Positions 18,862-27,836 of a stretch of 43,726 nt of DNA are shown here, in pieces. The position numbers were made by a program, and so were the translations under genes. Source of the DNA: Planctomycetota bacterium. Its GTDB lineage: Bacteria > Planctomycetota > Phycisphaerae > Phycisphaerales > UBA1924. Position 1 is the first letter of the stretch; the number at the start of each line of letters is the position of its first letter. The stretch lies in the NCBI GenBank assembly GCA_022563015.1, contig JADFOF010000003.1, positions 1 through 43,726 of the forward strand, given 5' to 3'. Below the pieces are notes generated by a model. That model saw nothing but the letters and a program-made list of their open reading frames with translations, was not told where the DNA came from and searched no databases.

Positions 18862-19290
18862 ATGAACGACAGACGCTCTGCGGGGTTTACGCTGGTGGAG
18901 CTGGTGGCGGCGATCGTGCTGCTGGCGGTCGCGGTGCCGCCGATGATCTGGGCGATGCGGCAGGCGGAGCATGACTTCGTCGATCCGATTCTCACCTCGC
19001 GCGCCCGATGGATCGCGACGGAGAAGCTCGAAGACGTGATCGCGGACCGGCATTCCCAGACGCGCGGCTACGACTACCTGGTGTCGGCGAACTATCCGTT
19101 CGAGGCGATCGGATCGATTCCCGGGTTCCCGGGCTATTCGCGCGATGTTTCGTTCAGTGAAACGACGGCGGACCTGTCCACGCCCGGCGATGGGTACATG
19201 ACGGTGACGGTGACGGTGACGTGGACGGGGGCGGCGGGTCAGTCGCGGCAGACGTCGCTCTCGACGGTTCAGACGGAGTACACGCCATGA
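18862..19290 (+). CDS. Minor pseudopilin (GspI-like)
   Basis: AGFTLVELVAAIVLLAVAVPPMIWAMRQAE prepilin signal; ATG at 18862. Confidence 0.72.
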   Translation: MNDRRSAGFTLVELVAAIVLLAVAVPPMIWAMRQAEHDFVDPILTSRARWIATEKLEDVIADRHSQTRGYDYLVSANYPFEAIGSIPGFPGYSRDVSFSETTADLSTPGDGYMTVTVTVTWTGAAGQSRQTSLSTVQTEYTP

Positions 19291-19832
19291 TCCGCGCGCA
19301 CGCCGCATCTCGCCGTGGGTTCACCATCGTTGAAGCAATCGCGGCGATCACCATCATGTCGGTGATCGCTCTGATGCTGTCGTTCGTGCTGGCGACGGTT
19401 GTGGACGGGTACACGGGTGCGTCGGTGCGCGGGTCGCTGCACCGGGATCTGTCCGTGGCGATGGACCAGATCGTGCGCGAAGTGCGTTCGATTCCGCTGG
19501 ACACCGCCGCCCCGGGCGTGGCGCCCAAGATCAGCGCCATCCAGGAGGACTCGATGGATTACGACAGCACAGGCAAGCTGGAGCTCGTCGCCGGGGATCT
19601 CGTCCTCACACGCCCGTCCGAGACGGGCGCCGTGTTGCTCAGCGGGGTTTCGTCTCTTGAGATCGAGGCCTTCGACGAGTCGAACCTGCCGCTGGCGCTC
19701 CCGCTGGCCGGGTCTCAGTGCGACGCTGTCCGTCGCGTGTCGATCACCGTCACCTGCGCCGCCAACGGGGTGAACGAGATGCTGCGTGCCAAACTGTTCC
19801 TGCGATGCACGATGGATGGAGTCGCGCCATGA
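19287..19832 (+). CDS. Minor pseudopilin (GspJ-like)
   Basis: RRGFTIVEAIAAITIMSVIALMLSFVLATVVDGYTG prepilin signal; ATGA overlap. Confidence 0.72.
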   Translation: MIRAHAASRRGFTIVEAIAAITIMSVIALMLSFVLATVVDGYTGASVRGSLHRDLSVAMDQIVREVRSIPLDTAAPGVAPKISAIQEDSMDYDSTGKLELVAGDLVLTRPSETGAVLLSGVSSLEIEAFDESNLPLALPLAGSQCDAVRRVSITVTCAANGVNEMLRAKLFLRCTMDGVAP

Positions 19833-20230
19833 GCGGTCGCCGACCGACGTTTCATTCGTGCCGCGGGAGCGCTCTGGTGACGGTGCTGATCATCGTCATG
19901 CTGCTCGGGTTCACGGTTGTGGGTGTCGTGGGCGTGGGAGCGCGGGATCAGGATCTCACGGTGCGACGGCTGGATACGGCCCGGGCGTTCTACGCGGCCG
20001 AAGCGGGCATGAACATGGCGATCAGAGAGCTCATGCTCGACATTGACGAGGACGGCGATGGCGGTGTCGGGACAATATCGGACGACGACGATCCCGCCAC
20101 CGATCCGTCGTTTGGTTCCGCGAGCGTCAGTGTCTCGCTTGTCGTTACCGCCGGGCGATCGACGCTGGTCAGCAAAGGGGTGTCCGGACAGTCGCGGCGC
20201 CATGTCGAGGCCAGTCCGGGATCACCTTGA
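19829..20230 (+). CDS. Short GspK/PilX-like minor pseudopilin
   Basis: RGSALVTVLIIVMLLGFTVVGVVGVGARDQDLTVRRLDTARAFYAAEAGMNMAIREL; ATGA overlap; 133 aa. Confidence 0.65.
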   Translation: MSGRRPTFHSCRGSALVTVLIIVMLLGFTVVGVVGVGARDQDLTVRRLDTARAFYAAEAGMNMAIRELMLDIDEDGDGGVGTISDDDDPATDPSFGSASVSVSLVVTAGRSTLVSKGVSGQSRRHVEASPGSP

Positions 20231-20444
20231 AAGACCGGCGATTCCGGTGTCGCGTGCGGCGCATGGAGCGGCGGCACCCGGCCTGCTCGCGGGGGGCTGA
20301 ATGGTGCGCGGGAAACCAACAGCTTTGTGAACTTATCAGACCATCGGCGCACAAGGCGGGCGCCCGATCGACCGATAGCATCACGGATTTCCGCCGCGAT
20401 GACGCCCATCGCGGGTTATCGACAGCGCACACCAAGGACTGACC

Positions 20445-22130
20445 GTGGCTGGAAAACGAGTCCTCCTGGAGATCTCGCGGCGATACGTTGACGCGTTGGT
20501 CCTGCGTGGATCAACGGTCGTGCATCGCTGCAGGCGCGACCTGGGCGCACAATCGTCCGAGGCGAGCGTGAGCGAAGTGCTCAGATGGGCCGCCGATCCG
20601 GTTGACGAATTCGTTGCTCTTCACAATCTGACGGGCACGCAGGTGGTAGTCTACTACCCGTCCACGAGCGCGTCGTACGGCGTGTTCTCGTGTCCGGTCA
20701 GGGCGGGTCGCCAGGGCGCGATCGAGGCCGCGAAGCTGGCGCTGGAAGAGGCCGCGGATTTTCCCATCGGGCTCAATCCGCACCGGACAGGTCTGATCTC
20801 GATCGACCAGGCCCACGAACCGATCGGGAAGGGTCACCGCATCGGCAATGCGCACGTGTTCGGGATCGCCGAGCGCGACTCTGTCGCCCGCGAGATCAAC
20901 GACTGGGTGCGGGCTCGCGGGCTGCGCCTTGACTCGATGCTTCCCATCGGGGCGGCGTCCATGCTCGCCGCAATCAGCGAAGCGACGGCGGGCGGACGAT
21001 CGGGCAGCACGCGCGTCGTGCTGCGCTTGTTTGACAAGGAGGGGGTGCTGGCGGCGGCGCACGGTACGACGCTCAAGTTCGTCAGAACCATCAGCACGGG
21101 CGTACGCTCACTTTTCGAAGCGCTCGGCAATGAGATCCGAACGACGGATCGTGACCGCCCGACCATTCGACTGACGCTCTCCGAGGCCGAAGCCTTGCTG
21201 TTCGAGGTGGGAATCCCCCAGAGCGGTGAGATGGTGGACGAGCAGCGCGGCATCACTGCCGACGCGCTCCTGCCTCTGCTCCAACCCATTCTGCAGCGGT
21301 GTATTGTCGAGACCAAGCAGTCGATCCGATTCGGGTTGTCCGCGTCGGAGCGCGAGGGTGCGCGCCTGCATGTGAGCGGCATGGCGTCCCGGATCCCCGG
21401 GTTTGCAGCCCTCATGGCGCGGCAGACGGGGCTCTCGCTGGAAGACTCCGGCGAGAATGCCAACCAGCACGATTCGCGCCCGAAGGTCGTCCAGGGCCAG
21501 GCGAAGCTGGGATTCGTCCCCATCGAGGTCCAGCAGGCTCGGCTGACGAGGCGGCTGAGGACGGCGCTGGCGGGCGGGGTCGCCGCGGCATTCCTGTTCC
21601 TCACCCTGGACGCCGTCAACACCCACATCGAGATGGAGCGGGTTCGCGAGTCCGCCGAGTCTCTACGGGGCCGGCTTCGGGACGCTCGTGTGGCCGTCCA
21701 GGCGTCTGAACTGCTCAGCCACGCCGAGGGCTCGCTGGCGGGGGCGCACAGTCAGATTGCATCGCTGGTCGCGGGCCACGCCCGGTGGGACGCCGTCATG
21801 ACTTTGCTCTCTCAATCCGTGTCCGATTCGGTCTGGTTCACGCGGCTGCACATGACGCGGGACAGGGGATTTCCGGTGTGCCGGATCAACGGCGAGGTGC
21901 GTGCGGAATCGCACCAGGCGGCGTCGATGATCTTCATGAGCCTCATCAATACGCTCGGGGCGGCGCCGATTGTCTCACGGTGCTCGATCGAGACGGTGGT
22001 CAGGGACCGCGCTGAAGCCGGCACGCAGAGGTTCGAGCTGCTGCTTCAGCTGCACCCTGTCGCGCCCAACGCGCGCGCACTTGCGAGCGACGACGTGGTC
22101 CAACCGGGCAACAACGGAAGTCAGCCATGA
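20445..22130 (+). CDS. GspL-like (PilM-like actin-fold domain plus TM plus PilN-like periplasmic domain)
   Basis: N-terminal PilM-like region, TM ALAGGVAAAFLFLTLDAV around aa 370, coiled coil and periplasmic ferredoxin-like tail; GTG start; position between the pseudopilins and a GspM-like gene. Confidence 0.72.
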   Translation: MAGKRVLLEISRRYVDALVLRGSTVVHRCRRDLGAQSSEASVSEVLRWAADPVDEFVALHNLTGTQVVVYYPSTSASYGVFSCPVRAGRQGAIEAAKLALEEAADFPIGLNPHRTGLISIDQAHEPIGKGHRIGNAHVFGIAERDSVAREINDWVRARGLRLDSMLPIGAASMLAAISEATAGGRSGSTRVVLRLFDKEGVLAAAHGTTLKFVRTISTGVRSLFEALGNEIRTTDRDRPTIRLTLSEAEALLFEVGIPQSGEMVDEQRGITADALLPLLQPILQRCIVETKQSIRFGLSASEREGARLHVSGMASRIPGFAALMARQTGLSLEDSGENANQHDSRPKVVQGQAKLGFVPIEVQQARLTRRLRTALAGGVAAAFLFLTLDAVNTHIEMERVRESAESLRGRLRDARVAVQASELLSHAEGSLAGAHSQIASLVAGHARWDAVMTLLSQSVSDSVWFTRLHMTRDRGFPVCRINGEVRAESHQAASMIFMSLINTLGAAPIVSRCSIETVVRDRAEAGTQRFELLLQLHPVAPNARALASDDVVQPGNNGSQP

Positions 22131-22693
22131 TTCTCTCGCAGTTCAGGCCTGTCCTGGGACCGGCGGTGATCTCGATGTCCGTGCTGTTCGCGGCGGACGC
22201 GTACTTTGTTCGGCCGATGCGGCAGAAACTGAATGAGGCCCGCCGACAGACGAGCGCGGCGATCCACCAGGGCGTGGAGGTTGAAGCGCTCAACGCCTCT
22301 CTGCCCGATCTTCAGCGGCGCCTGGAGGTCGCAGAGCGGAAACTCGCGCGGATCCGAACGGCCGGCGATATCGTCCGCGATCAGGGTCTGCTGTTCCAGA
22401 GGATCTGGGACATCGGCAAGTCGGTCGGGGTTTCGGTCGAGGTGATCGATCCACAGACCAGCGCCACTCGCGCCGGCCGCGAGGGCGGCACCGAGGCGCT
22501 CCGATGCGCGATCGAGGCGATCGGCTCGTACGGCTCGATCGCCCTGTTTGTTCATGATCTGGAGGCGGAACTGGGCCTCACCTTTGTTCGATCCGTGCAC
22601 ATCGTGCCCAAGCAGGACGGAAACGTGCAGGCTGTGCTCGCGAGCATCGAGACGGAGCACCTTGCGATCGATGTGCGCGCCGAGCGGGAGTAA
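22127..22693 (+). CDS. GspM/PilO-like protein
   Basis: N-term TM (VISMSVLFAADAYFV), coiled coil, alpha/beta C-term; ATGA overlap with the GspL-like gene. Confidence 0.62.
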   Translation: MILSQFRPVLGPAVISMSVLFAADAYFVRPMRQKLNEARRQTSAAIHQGVEVEALNASLPDLQRRLEVAERKLARIRTAGDIVRDQGLLFQRIWDIGKSVGVSVEVIDPQTSATRAGREGGTEALRCAIEAIGSYGSIALFVHDLEAELGLTFVRSVHIVPKQDGNVQAVLASIETEHLAIDVRAERE

Positions 22694-22704
22694 GGAGGAT
22701 TCGC

Positions 22705-23208
22705 GTGCCGAGAACACGAGCCATGGAAGCCGCCGTCTTCGCCGCCCCGTTCGCGATCCTGGCGCTGGTGAAGCTGCTCATCGGGTTCGGGCCCGTGGAG
22801 TCCGAGGCCGAAAATCAGGATCAAGCACGGGCCGACCAGACCGCGCAGGCGGTGGACGGGGTGGACAAAGCGATGAACGCCTGGATCGCCTCGCTCGACA
22901 TAAAGCCGGACATGCGGTCTCCCATGGATCATGGCCCGACGCAGCAGGTTGAGCCGATCGTCCCGATCGATTCGGTGTACCGGCCGCCGGTCTTCCGCAA
23001 TCCGCTCGCGAACGCGAAGCTGACGAGCGTGATGGGATCCGGGTCGACCGGCCTGGCGTCGATCGATGGCAAGCTGTACGCCGTCGGCGACGAGCCGGCG
23101 CCCGGGTGTCGAATCGTCGCGATCGACGCGCGCGAGCGTGTCGTGCAGATTGAGCTGCCCTCCGGCGAGGCGTTCTTCATCCGTGTGGATGAGCACCGTC
23201 GGCGATGA
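22705..23208 (+). CDS. GspC/PilP-like protein
   Basis: N-term TM then HR-like domain FRNPLANAKLTSVMGSGSTGLASIDGKLYAVGDEP...ERVVQIELPSGEAFFIRV; GTG start preceded by AAGGAGG. Confidence 0.6.
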   Translation: MPRTRAMEAAVFAAPFAILALVKLLIGFGPVESEAENQDQARADQTAQAVDGVDKAMNAWIASLDIKPDMRSPMDHGPTQQVEPIVPIDSVYRPPVFRNPLANAKLTSVMGSGSTGLASIDGKLYAVGDEPAPGCRIVAIDARERVVQIELPSGEAFFIRVDEHRRR

Positions 23209-23345
23209 GCGATACGCCCGTTCCGATAATCTCATTGCCCGCTTGACCGTCACGTCAGGTCGGCCGGGAGGCCCCCGGGGCTGCACCGGCTCGCGAGTCC
23301 GGTCGATGATCAAGGGTCGGTAATGCCAACCCCGGTCTCGAAAGG

Positions 23346-25298
23346 GTGCGGGATCTGATCGTGTCCAGCTTTCGTTTCAACGTCGTCACCCTTCCATTGG
23401 CACTGCTGACCGCGGTCTGCGGGGCTCTTCTGGCTCAGGCTGTAGTGCGGGATTATCACAACATCGAGAGCCGAGCGCTCGAGTCTGCGGTGCTCATCAT
23501 GCGCGAGCTGGAAACGACTCTGGCGCCGCGGATCTCGGCCGAGGATCCAAACGTCTTCCAATCGCTTCACGACCACGGGCTGTTCCCGGCGGGCATCGCG
23601 CGGTTTCGCGCGTATAACGCCGAGGGCACGCTGGTCGCGGTCGCGCGGAACAACGAAGCCGAGCGGTGGGCATGGACGCCCGTGCTGACGTGGCTCTCGA
23701 AGCGCGGTGTGCTGCCCGAGGAGGCGCCGCCGATCATGCGCCCGATCCTGGACAGCGAGGGTGTCCAGGTCGGAACGCTGATCGTGGACATGGGGATCTA
23801 CGCTGCATTCGGCCGCTCGGTGCAAAGCTGGTTCGGCATCGTGCTGGCGTGCTTCATCGCGATCGGATTGTACGCGCTACGGGCGTCGGCGTTCGCGAGA
23901 CGACGGATCCGCCACGTGGACGCGCTGGGTGAGTTCGCGCGGAACATACGCGACGGGCACGCGAGTCGGCACCTCAAGCTCGAGGGTCCGCCGGAGTTCG
24001 CGCTTCTTCAGGATGCGCTGAACGAACTGTCAGACGCCAAGCGGGCGCGAGTCGCGTCGCAGCGGTTCATTGGCAACGTGCTCGAATCCATGCCCGATTC
24101 GCTGATCGTCGTGAACCCGGACTCGACGATCAGGAGTGTGAACAAGGCGACGCTCGAGCTGCTCGAATACGACGAGCACGAGCTGACCGGCAGACAGTTC
24201 TCCATCATCTGCAGCGCGGACGGGCAGCACCTCACGTGCGATCGGCTCGATGAATTCCTCGGCTCCGGGGCTCGCCGAGACACGGAAGTCATCTACACCT
24301 CCAAAACCGGCGAGCGGATTCCGGTCAGCCTGAGCGGGTCGGCGATACTCGGCCCGCATGGGCGCGGGACGGGATACGTGTGCATCGGCACGGACATCCG
24401 CCCGCGCAAGCGCGCCGATGCGGAGCAGCAGACGCTCCACAAGAAGATTCTTCAGACATCGCACCAGGCGGGGATGGCGGAGGTGGCCACCAGCGTCCTG
24501 CACAACGTGGGCAACGTGCTCAACAGCGTGAACGTGTCCGCGACTCTCATCGCAGATCGACTCCGCGACAACGAAGTGAAGAGGCTGACAAAGGCGGCGG
24601 CGCTGCTCAAGGAGCACGAGCACGACCTGGTGAAGTTTCTGACCGAGGACGATCGGGGGCACGCGCTGCCGGGCTATTTCGTCATGCTCGCAGAACAGAT
24701 GGACGCGAACCAGCGGCACCTCCTGGACGAGGTGGAATCGCTGACCCAGAACGTGGGTCACATCAAGAGCATCGTGAGTGCACAGCAGCAACTGTCGAAA
24801 TCGTCCTCCCTGATCGAGACCATCAGCCCGTCCGAGCTGCTCGGCGACGCGCTTCGGATGAGCGAAAAGATCGCAGACCTCAGCCATATTCGGCTCATTC
24901 GCCGCTTCGACCGGGTTCCCGACCTGAGCACGGATCGGCATCGGGTGATTCAGATTCTCGTGAATCTCATCAGGAATGCTGTGAGCGCGATGGCGGATTG
25001 CAAGCCGGGCAAGGCCACACTCACCGTCTCGCTCTGCCCGAAGCCGGACGATTCCGGGTTCGCCCGCATACAGATCAGCGACACCGGGCACGGGATCGAC
25101 CCGAGCATGCAGGCCAAGATCTTCACGCTCGGCTTCACGACCAAGAAGGACGGGCACGGGTTCGGCCTTCACAGCGCGGCGCTGGCTGCCAAGGAGCTCG
25201 GGGGCTCGCTTGAGATGCACAGCGACGGGCCCGGGTGCGGCGCGACCTTCATCTTCGATCTGCCGCTCGCGCATACGACTGTGAGTGAAGCCGCATGA
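23346..25298 (+). CDS. Membrane PAS sensor histidine kinase
   Basis: Two N-term TM segments, PAS (VLESMPDSLIVVNPDSTIRSVNKATLELLEYDEHEL), H-box TSVLHNVGNVLNSV, HATPase ILVNLIRNAVSAM...DTGHGI...GFGLHS. Start may be GTG 23346 or 23361. Confidence 0.88.
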   Translation: MRDLIVSSFRFNVVTLPLALLTAVCGALLAQAVVRDYHNIESRALESAVLIMRELETTLAPRISAEDPNVFQSLHDHGLFPAGIARFRAYNAEGTLVAVARNNEAERWAWTPVLTWLSKRGVLPEEAPPIMRPILDSEGVQVGTLIVDMGIYAAFGRSVQSWFGIVLACFIAIGLYALRASAFARRRIRHVDALGEFARNIRDGHASRHLKLEGPPEFALLQDALNELSDAKRARVASQRFIGNVLESMPDSLIVVNPDSTIRSVNKATLELLEYDEHELTGRQFSIICSADGQHLTCDRLDEFLGSGARRDTEVIYTSKTGERIPVSLSGSAILGPHGRGTGYVCIGTDIRPRKRADAEQQTLHKKILQTSHQAGMAEVATSVLHNVGNVLNSVNVSATLIADRLRDNEVKRLTKAAALLKEHEHDLVKFLTEDDRGHALPGYFVMLAEQMDANQRHLLDEVESLTQNVGHIKSIVSAQQQLSKSSSLIETISPSELLGDALRMSEKIADLSHIRLIRRFDRVPDLSTDRHRVIQILVNLIRNAVSAMADCKPGKATLTVSLCPKPDDSGFARIQISDTGHGIDPSMQAKIFTLGFTTKKDGHGFGLHSAALAAKELGGSLEMHSDGPGCGATFIFDLPLAHTTVSEAA

Positions 25299-27298
25299 GC
25301 AAGCCCGCCACTCCAACCAACAGCGACCCGCGCCGCGGCGAGAGCCCGCCCCCGGCCGAGCAGGAGGAGCGCGCCGGCAGCACGCCGAGGATTCTCATCG
25401 TGGACGACCTCGACGCCATCCACGACGACTTCCGCAAGATCCTCGCCCCGGAAACCCGCAACCAGGAGTTGGGAGACGTCGAGGCGGTCATCTTCGGGGA
25501 GAAGGCGTCCGAGTGTCCCGAGTTCCGGTTCGAGATCGTATCGGCGTTCCAGGGGGAACAGGCGGTCCAGATCGTGCGCGATGCGCAGCAGGAGGGCCGA
25601 CCGTTCTCGCTCGCGTTTGTCGATATGCGGATGCCGCCGGGCATCGACGGGCTGGAAACGGTCATCAAAATGTGGGAGCACGATCCGGATCTGCAGGTAG
25701 TAATATCGTCGGCGTATTCGGATTACACGTGGGCGGAGATCTATAATAAGCTCGGGCACAGCGATCGATTCCTGCTGCTCCGCAAGCCATTCGACAATGC
25801 CGAGGTGCTCCAGCAGGCGTGCGGCCTGACGGCCAAGTGGCAGCTCGCGCGGCAGGCCTCGCTGCGCATGTCGGAGTTGGAGCAAATGGTCGAGGAAAGA
25901 ACCAGGGTGCTGCGGGGCGAAATCTCCGAACGTCGGGCCGCCGAGGCGCAGCTTCGGCACGCCGCCACCCACGACATGCTCACCGGGCTCGTCAATCGAT
26001 CGCACCTGATCGAGCGCATCGAGCGGTGTATTGATCGGCGACGCCGAGAGGATGGTTTCGAATACGCCGTTCTCTTCCTTGATTGCGACGATTTCAAGAG
26101 CATCAACGACTCGCTGGGTCACGAATTCGGCGACGAGTTGCTCAAGGCGCTGGCTGAGCGACTCGTCGGCACGCTCAGGAAGCTCGACACGGTGGTTCGC
26201 GCCGAGGGGGACATAACAGCACGATTCGGGGGCGACGAGTTTGTCGTGCTGCTCAGCGGGCTCAAGCGCTCGAGCGATGCCACCGACGTCGCCGAGCGGA
26301 TCACCCGGCACATGGCCGAGCCGTTTGTGCTCCGGGGAACCGAGGTGAACACCTCGGTCAGCCTGGGCATCGCGATCGGGGCGGATCGGCATGACACGGC
26401 GGACGAGATCATCCAGGACGCGGACGCGGCCATGTACCGGGCCAAGAGCTCGGGAAAAGCGGCTCACGCGGTGTTCGACGAGCACCTGTTCGAGCACCAG
26501 GTGCAGCGGCTGAAGCTGGAGAACGAGCTTCGAAAAGCTCTTGAGCTCGGGCAGTTCCGTCTCGTGTACGAGCCGATCGTCGATCTCAGGTCGCACTCGC
26601 TGATCGCGCTGGAGGCGTTGCTGCGGTGGGCGCATCCGACGCGGGGCCTGCTGCCGCCCGCCGATTTCCTGCAGGTCGCCGAGGATGCCGGGCTGCTCGT
26701 ACCCATCGGGCGGTGGGTGCTGAGCGAGGCGTGCGCGCAGCTGGTCGAATGGCGCCAGAGCCTCGACGGTGTAGATCACGTGTGCATGACGGTCAATATC
26801 TCGAAGAAGCAGCTCCGCAGCCCGACGTTTGTGCCGTCGCTCGAGCAGGCGCTCGAGCAGTCGGGGCTTCCCGGCAACCGGTTGACGCTGGACGTCACGG
26901 AGGAGGCGGTCATCACGGATCTCGACGCCGCCGGAGAAACGCTCCTCGCCGCCAAGCAACTCGGCATCCAGATTCACATGGACGACTTCGGAACGGGGCT
27001 CTCGTCGCTCAGCTTCCTGCACAAACTGCCGATCGATGGGGTGAAGATCGATCGGGCGTTCATCGCCCATCTGGGCGCGGCGAGGGAGTACGACGCGATC
27101 GTCTTCGCTGTGCTCGCGCTGGCCAAGCACCTGAACAAGAAGGTGATCGCGGAGGGTGTCGAGTCGCAAGAGCAGGTCGAGCAGCTCCTGAAGCTCGGGT
27201 GCGACTTTATCCAGGGGTACCACGTCACCAAGCCCGTCGATTCCGAGCACGCCGCACGCATGCTGACCGGCTCGTTCCCATGGTCATCGGCGGCGTGA
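25295..27298 (+). CDS. Response regulator with GGDEF and EAL domains
   Basis: REC (ILIVDD...FVDMRMPPGIDG), GGDEF motif ARFGGDEFVVLLSG, EAL motif LIALEALLRW, DDFGTGLSSLSFL; ATGA overlap with the kinase. Confidence 0.93.
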   Translation: MSKPATPTNSDPRRGESPPPAEQEERAGSTPRILIVDDLDAIHDDFRKILAPETRNQELGDVEAVIFGEKASECPEFRFEIVSAFQGEQAVQIVRDAQQEGRPFSLAFVDMRMPPGIDGLETVIKMWEHDPDLQVVISSAYSDYTWAEIYNKLGHSDRFLLLRKPFDNAEVLQQACGLTAKWQLARQASLRMSELEQMVEERTRVLRGEISERRAAEAQLRHAATHDMLTGLVNRSHLIERIERCIDRRRREDGFEYAVLFLDCDDFKSINDSLGHEFGDELLKALAERLVGTLRKLDTVVRAEGDITARFGGDEFVVLLSGLKRSSDATDVAERITRHMAEPFVLRGTEVNTSVSLGIAIGADRHDTADEIIQDADAAMYRAKSSGKAAHAVFDEHLFEHQVQRLKLENELRKALELGQFRLVYEPIVDLRSHSLIALEALLRWAHPTRGLLPPADFLQVAEDAGLLVPIGRWVLSEACAQLVEWRQSLDGVDHVCMTVNISKKQLRSPTFVPSLEQALEQSGLPGNRLTLDVTEEAVITDLDAAGETLLAAKQLGIQIHMDDFGTGLSSLSFLHKLPIDGVKIDRAFIAHLGAAREYDAIVFAVLALAKHLNKKVIAEGVESQEQVEQLLKLGCDFIQGYHVTKPVDSEHAARMLTGSFPWSSAA

Positions 27299-27676
27299 GT
27301 CGCTGGTGATGGTCAGGGGCGTGACAGCGAAGCGCCACCAGGGCCCGTCGGTGTGTCGGCCGACGAACACCCCAGCCAGGCCGCCCAGCGAACCGCGAAT
27401 GACGATCCGGCCTTGCTGCTCGCCCAGTGCCTCGAGTGCGCCCCGGGCGACCCGCACGATTCGACCCCGCCCGCCGGGGATCGGACCCTCGAAATCCAGG
27501 TACATCCGCCGATGGTCCCCGATCATCTCCGCGGTGAACGCCCGGGAGTCTCCGCTGTGAATCGGCTCCGCGACCCGAAACGTCATCAGCGCACGCGGGG
27601 AACCCGGGTCGATCAGCCAGTCGAAGTGGCGCGTCCCGTCGGCAAGCTCGTGCCGGAGCAGGACCATGCTCCTCAT
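27284..27676 (-). CDS. Stand-alone LigD 3'-phosphoesterase-like protein
   Basis: VLLRHELADGTRHFDWLID and DHRRMYLDFEGPIPGGRGRIVRVARGALE resemble LigD PE motifs (KHDASRLHYDFRLE; DYADFEGVIP...G). Confidence 0.6.
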   Translation of the reverse strand: MRSMVLLRHELADGTRHFDWLIDPGSPRALMTFRVAEPIHSGDSRAFTAEMIGDHRRMYLDFEGPIPGGRGRIVRVARGALEALGEQQGRIVIRGSLGGLAGVFVGRHTDGPWWRFAVTPLTITSDSRRR

Positions 27677-27762
27677 GCGGCATCCTACCTCGCCCCGGGG
27701 CGGGGCTCATGGCCGGAGGACCGACCGATTCTCGCTGACTCGCCCGGAAGTCGCCGATACGG

Positions 27763-27768
27763 TATAGT
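27763..27768 (+). promoter_or_regulatory. Candidate -10 element (TATAGT) upstream of the TPR lipoprotein
   Basis: TATAGT in a divergent intergenic region; no clear -35. Confidence 0.3.
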
Positions 27769-27836
27769 CTGCCAGGAGGCGCCCCGGAGGGGTGCCCGAC
27801 CCTCCCATCATCGGGTGTTTGGACGGAGCCGACCCC

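Noticed and set aside
19200-19225. ACGGTG hexamer tandem repeat
   Set aside because: Explained by the alternating TVTVTVTW beta-strand of a pseudopilin; too short to be informative.
23176-23193. TTCATCC-GTGT-GGATGAG resembling the SahR-like operator
   Set aside because: Inside the GspC-like coding region (FFIRVDE codons) with no promoter; spacing differs from the palindrome at 28582.
25169-27250. 693-aa antisense ORF opposite the GGDEF-EAL gene
   Set aside because: Typical high-GC shadow ORF; low-complexity Arg/Leu/His-rich translation and no recognisable domain; the opposite strand encodes a clear REC-GGDEF-EAL protein.
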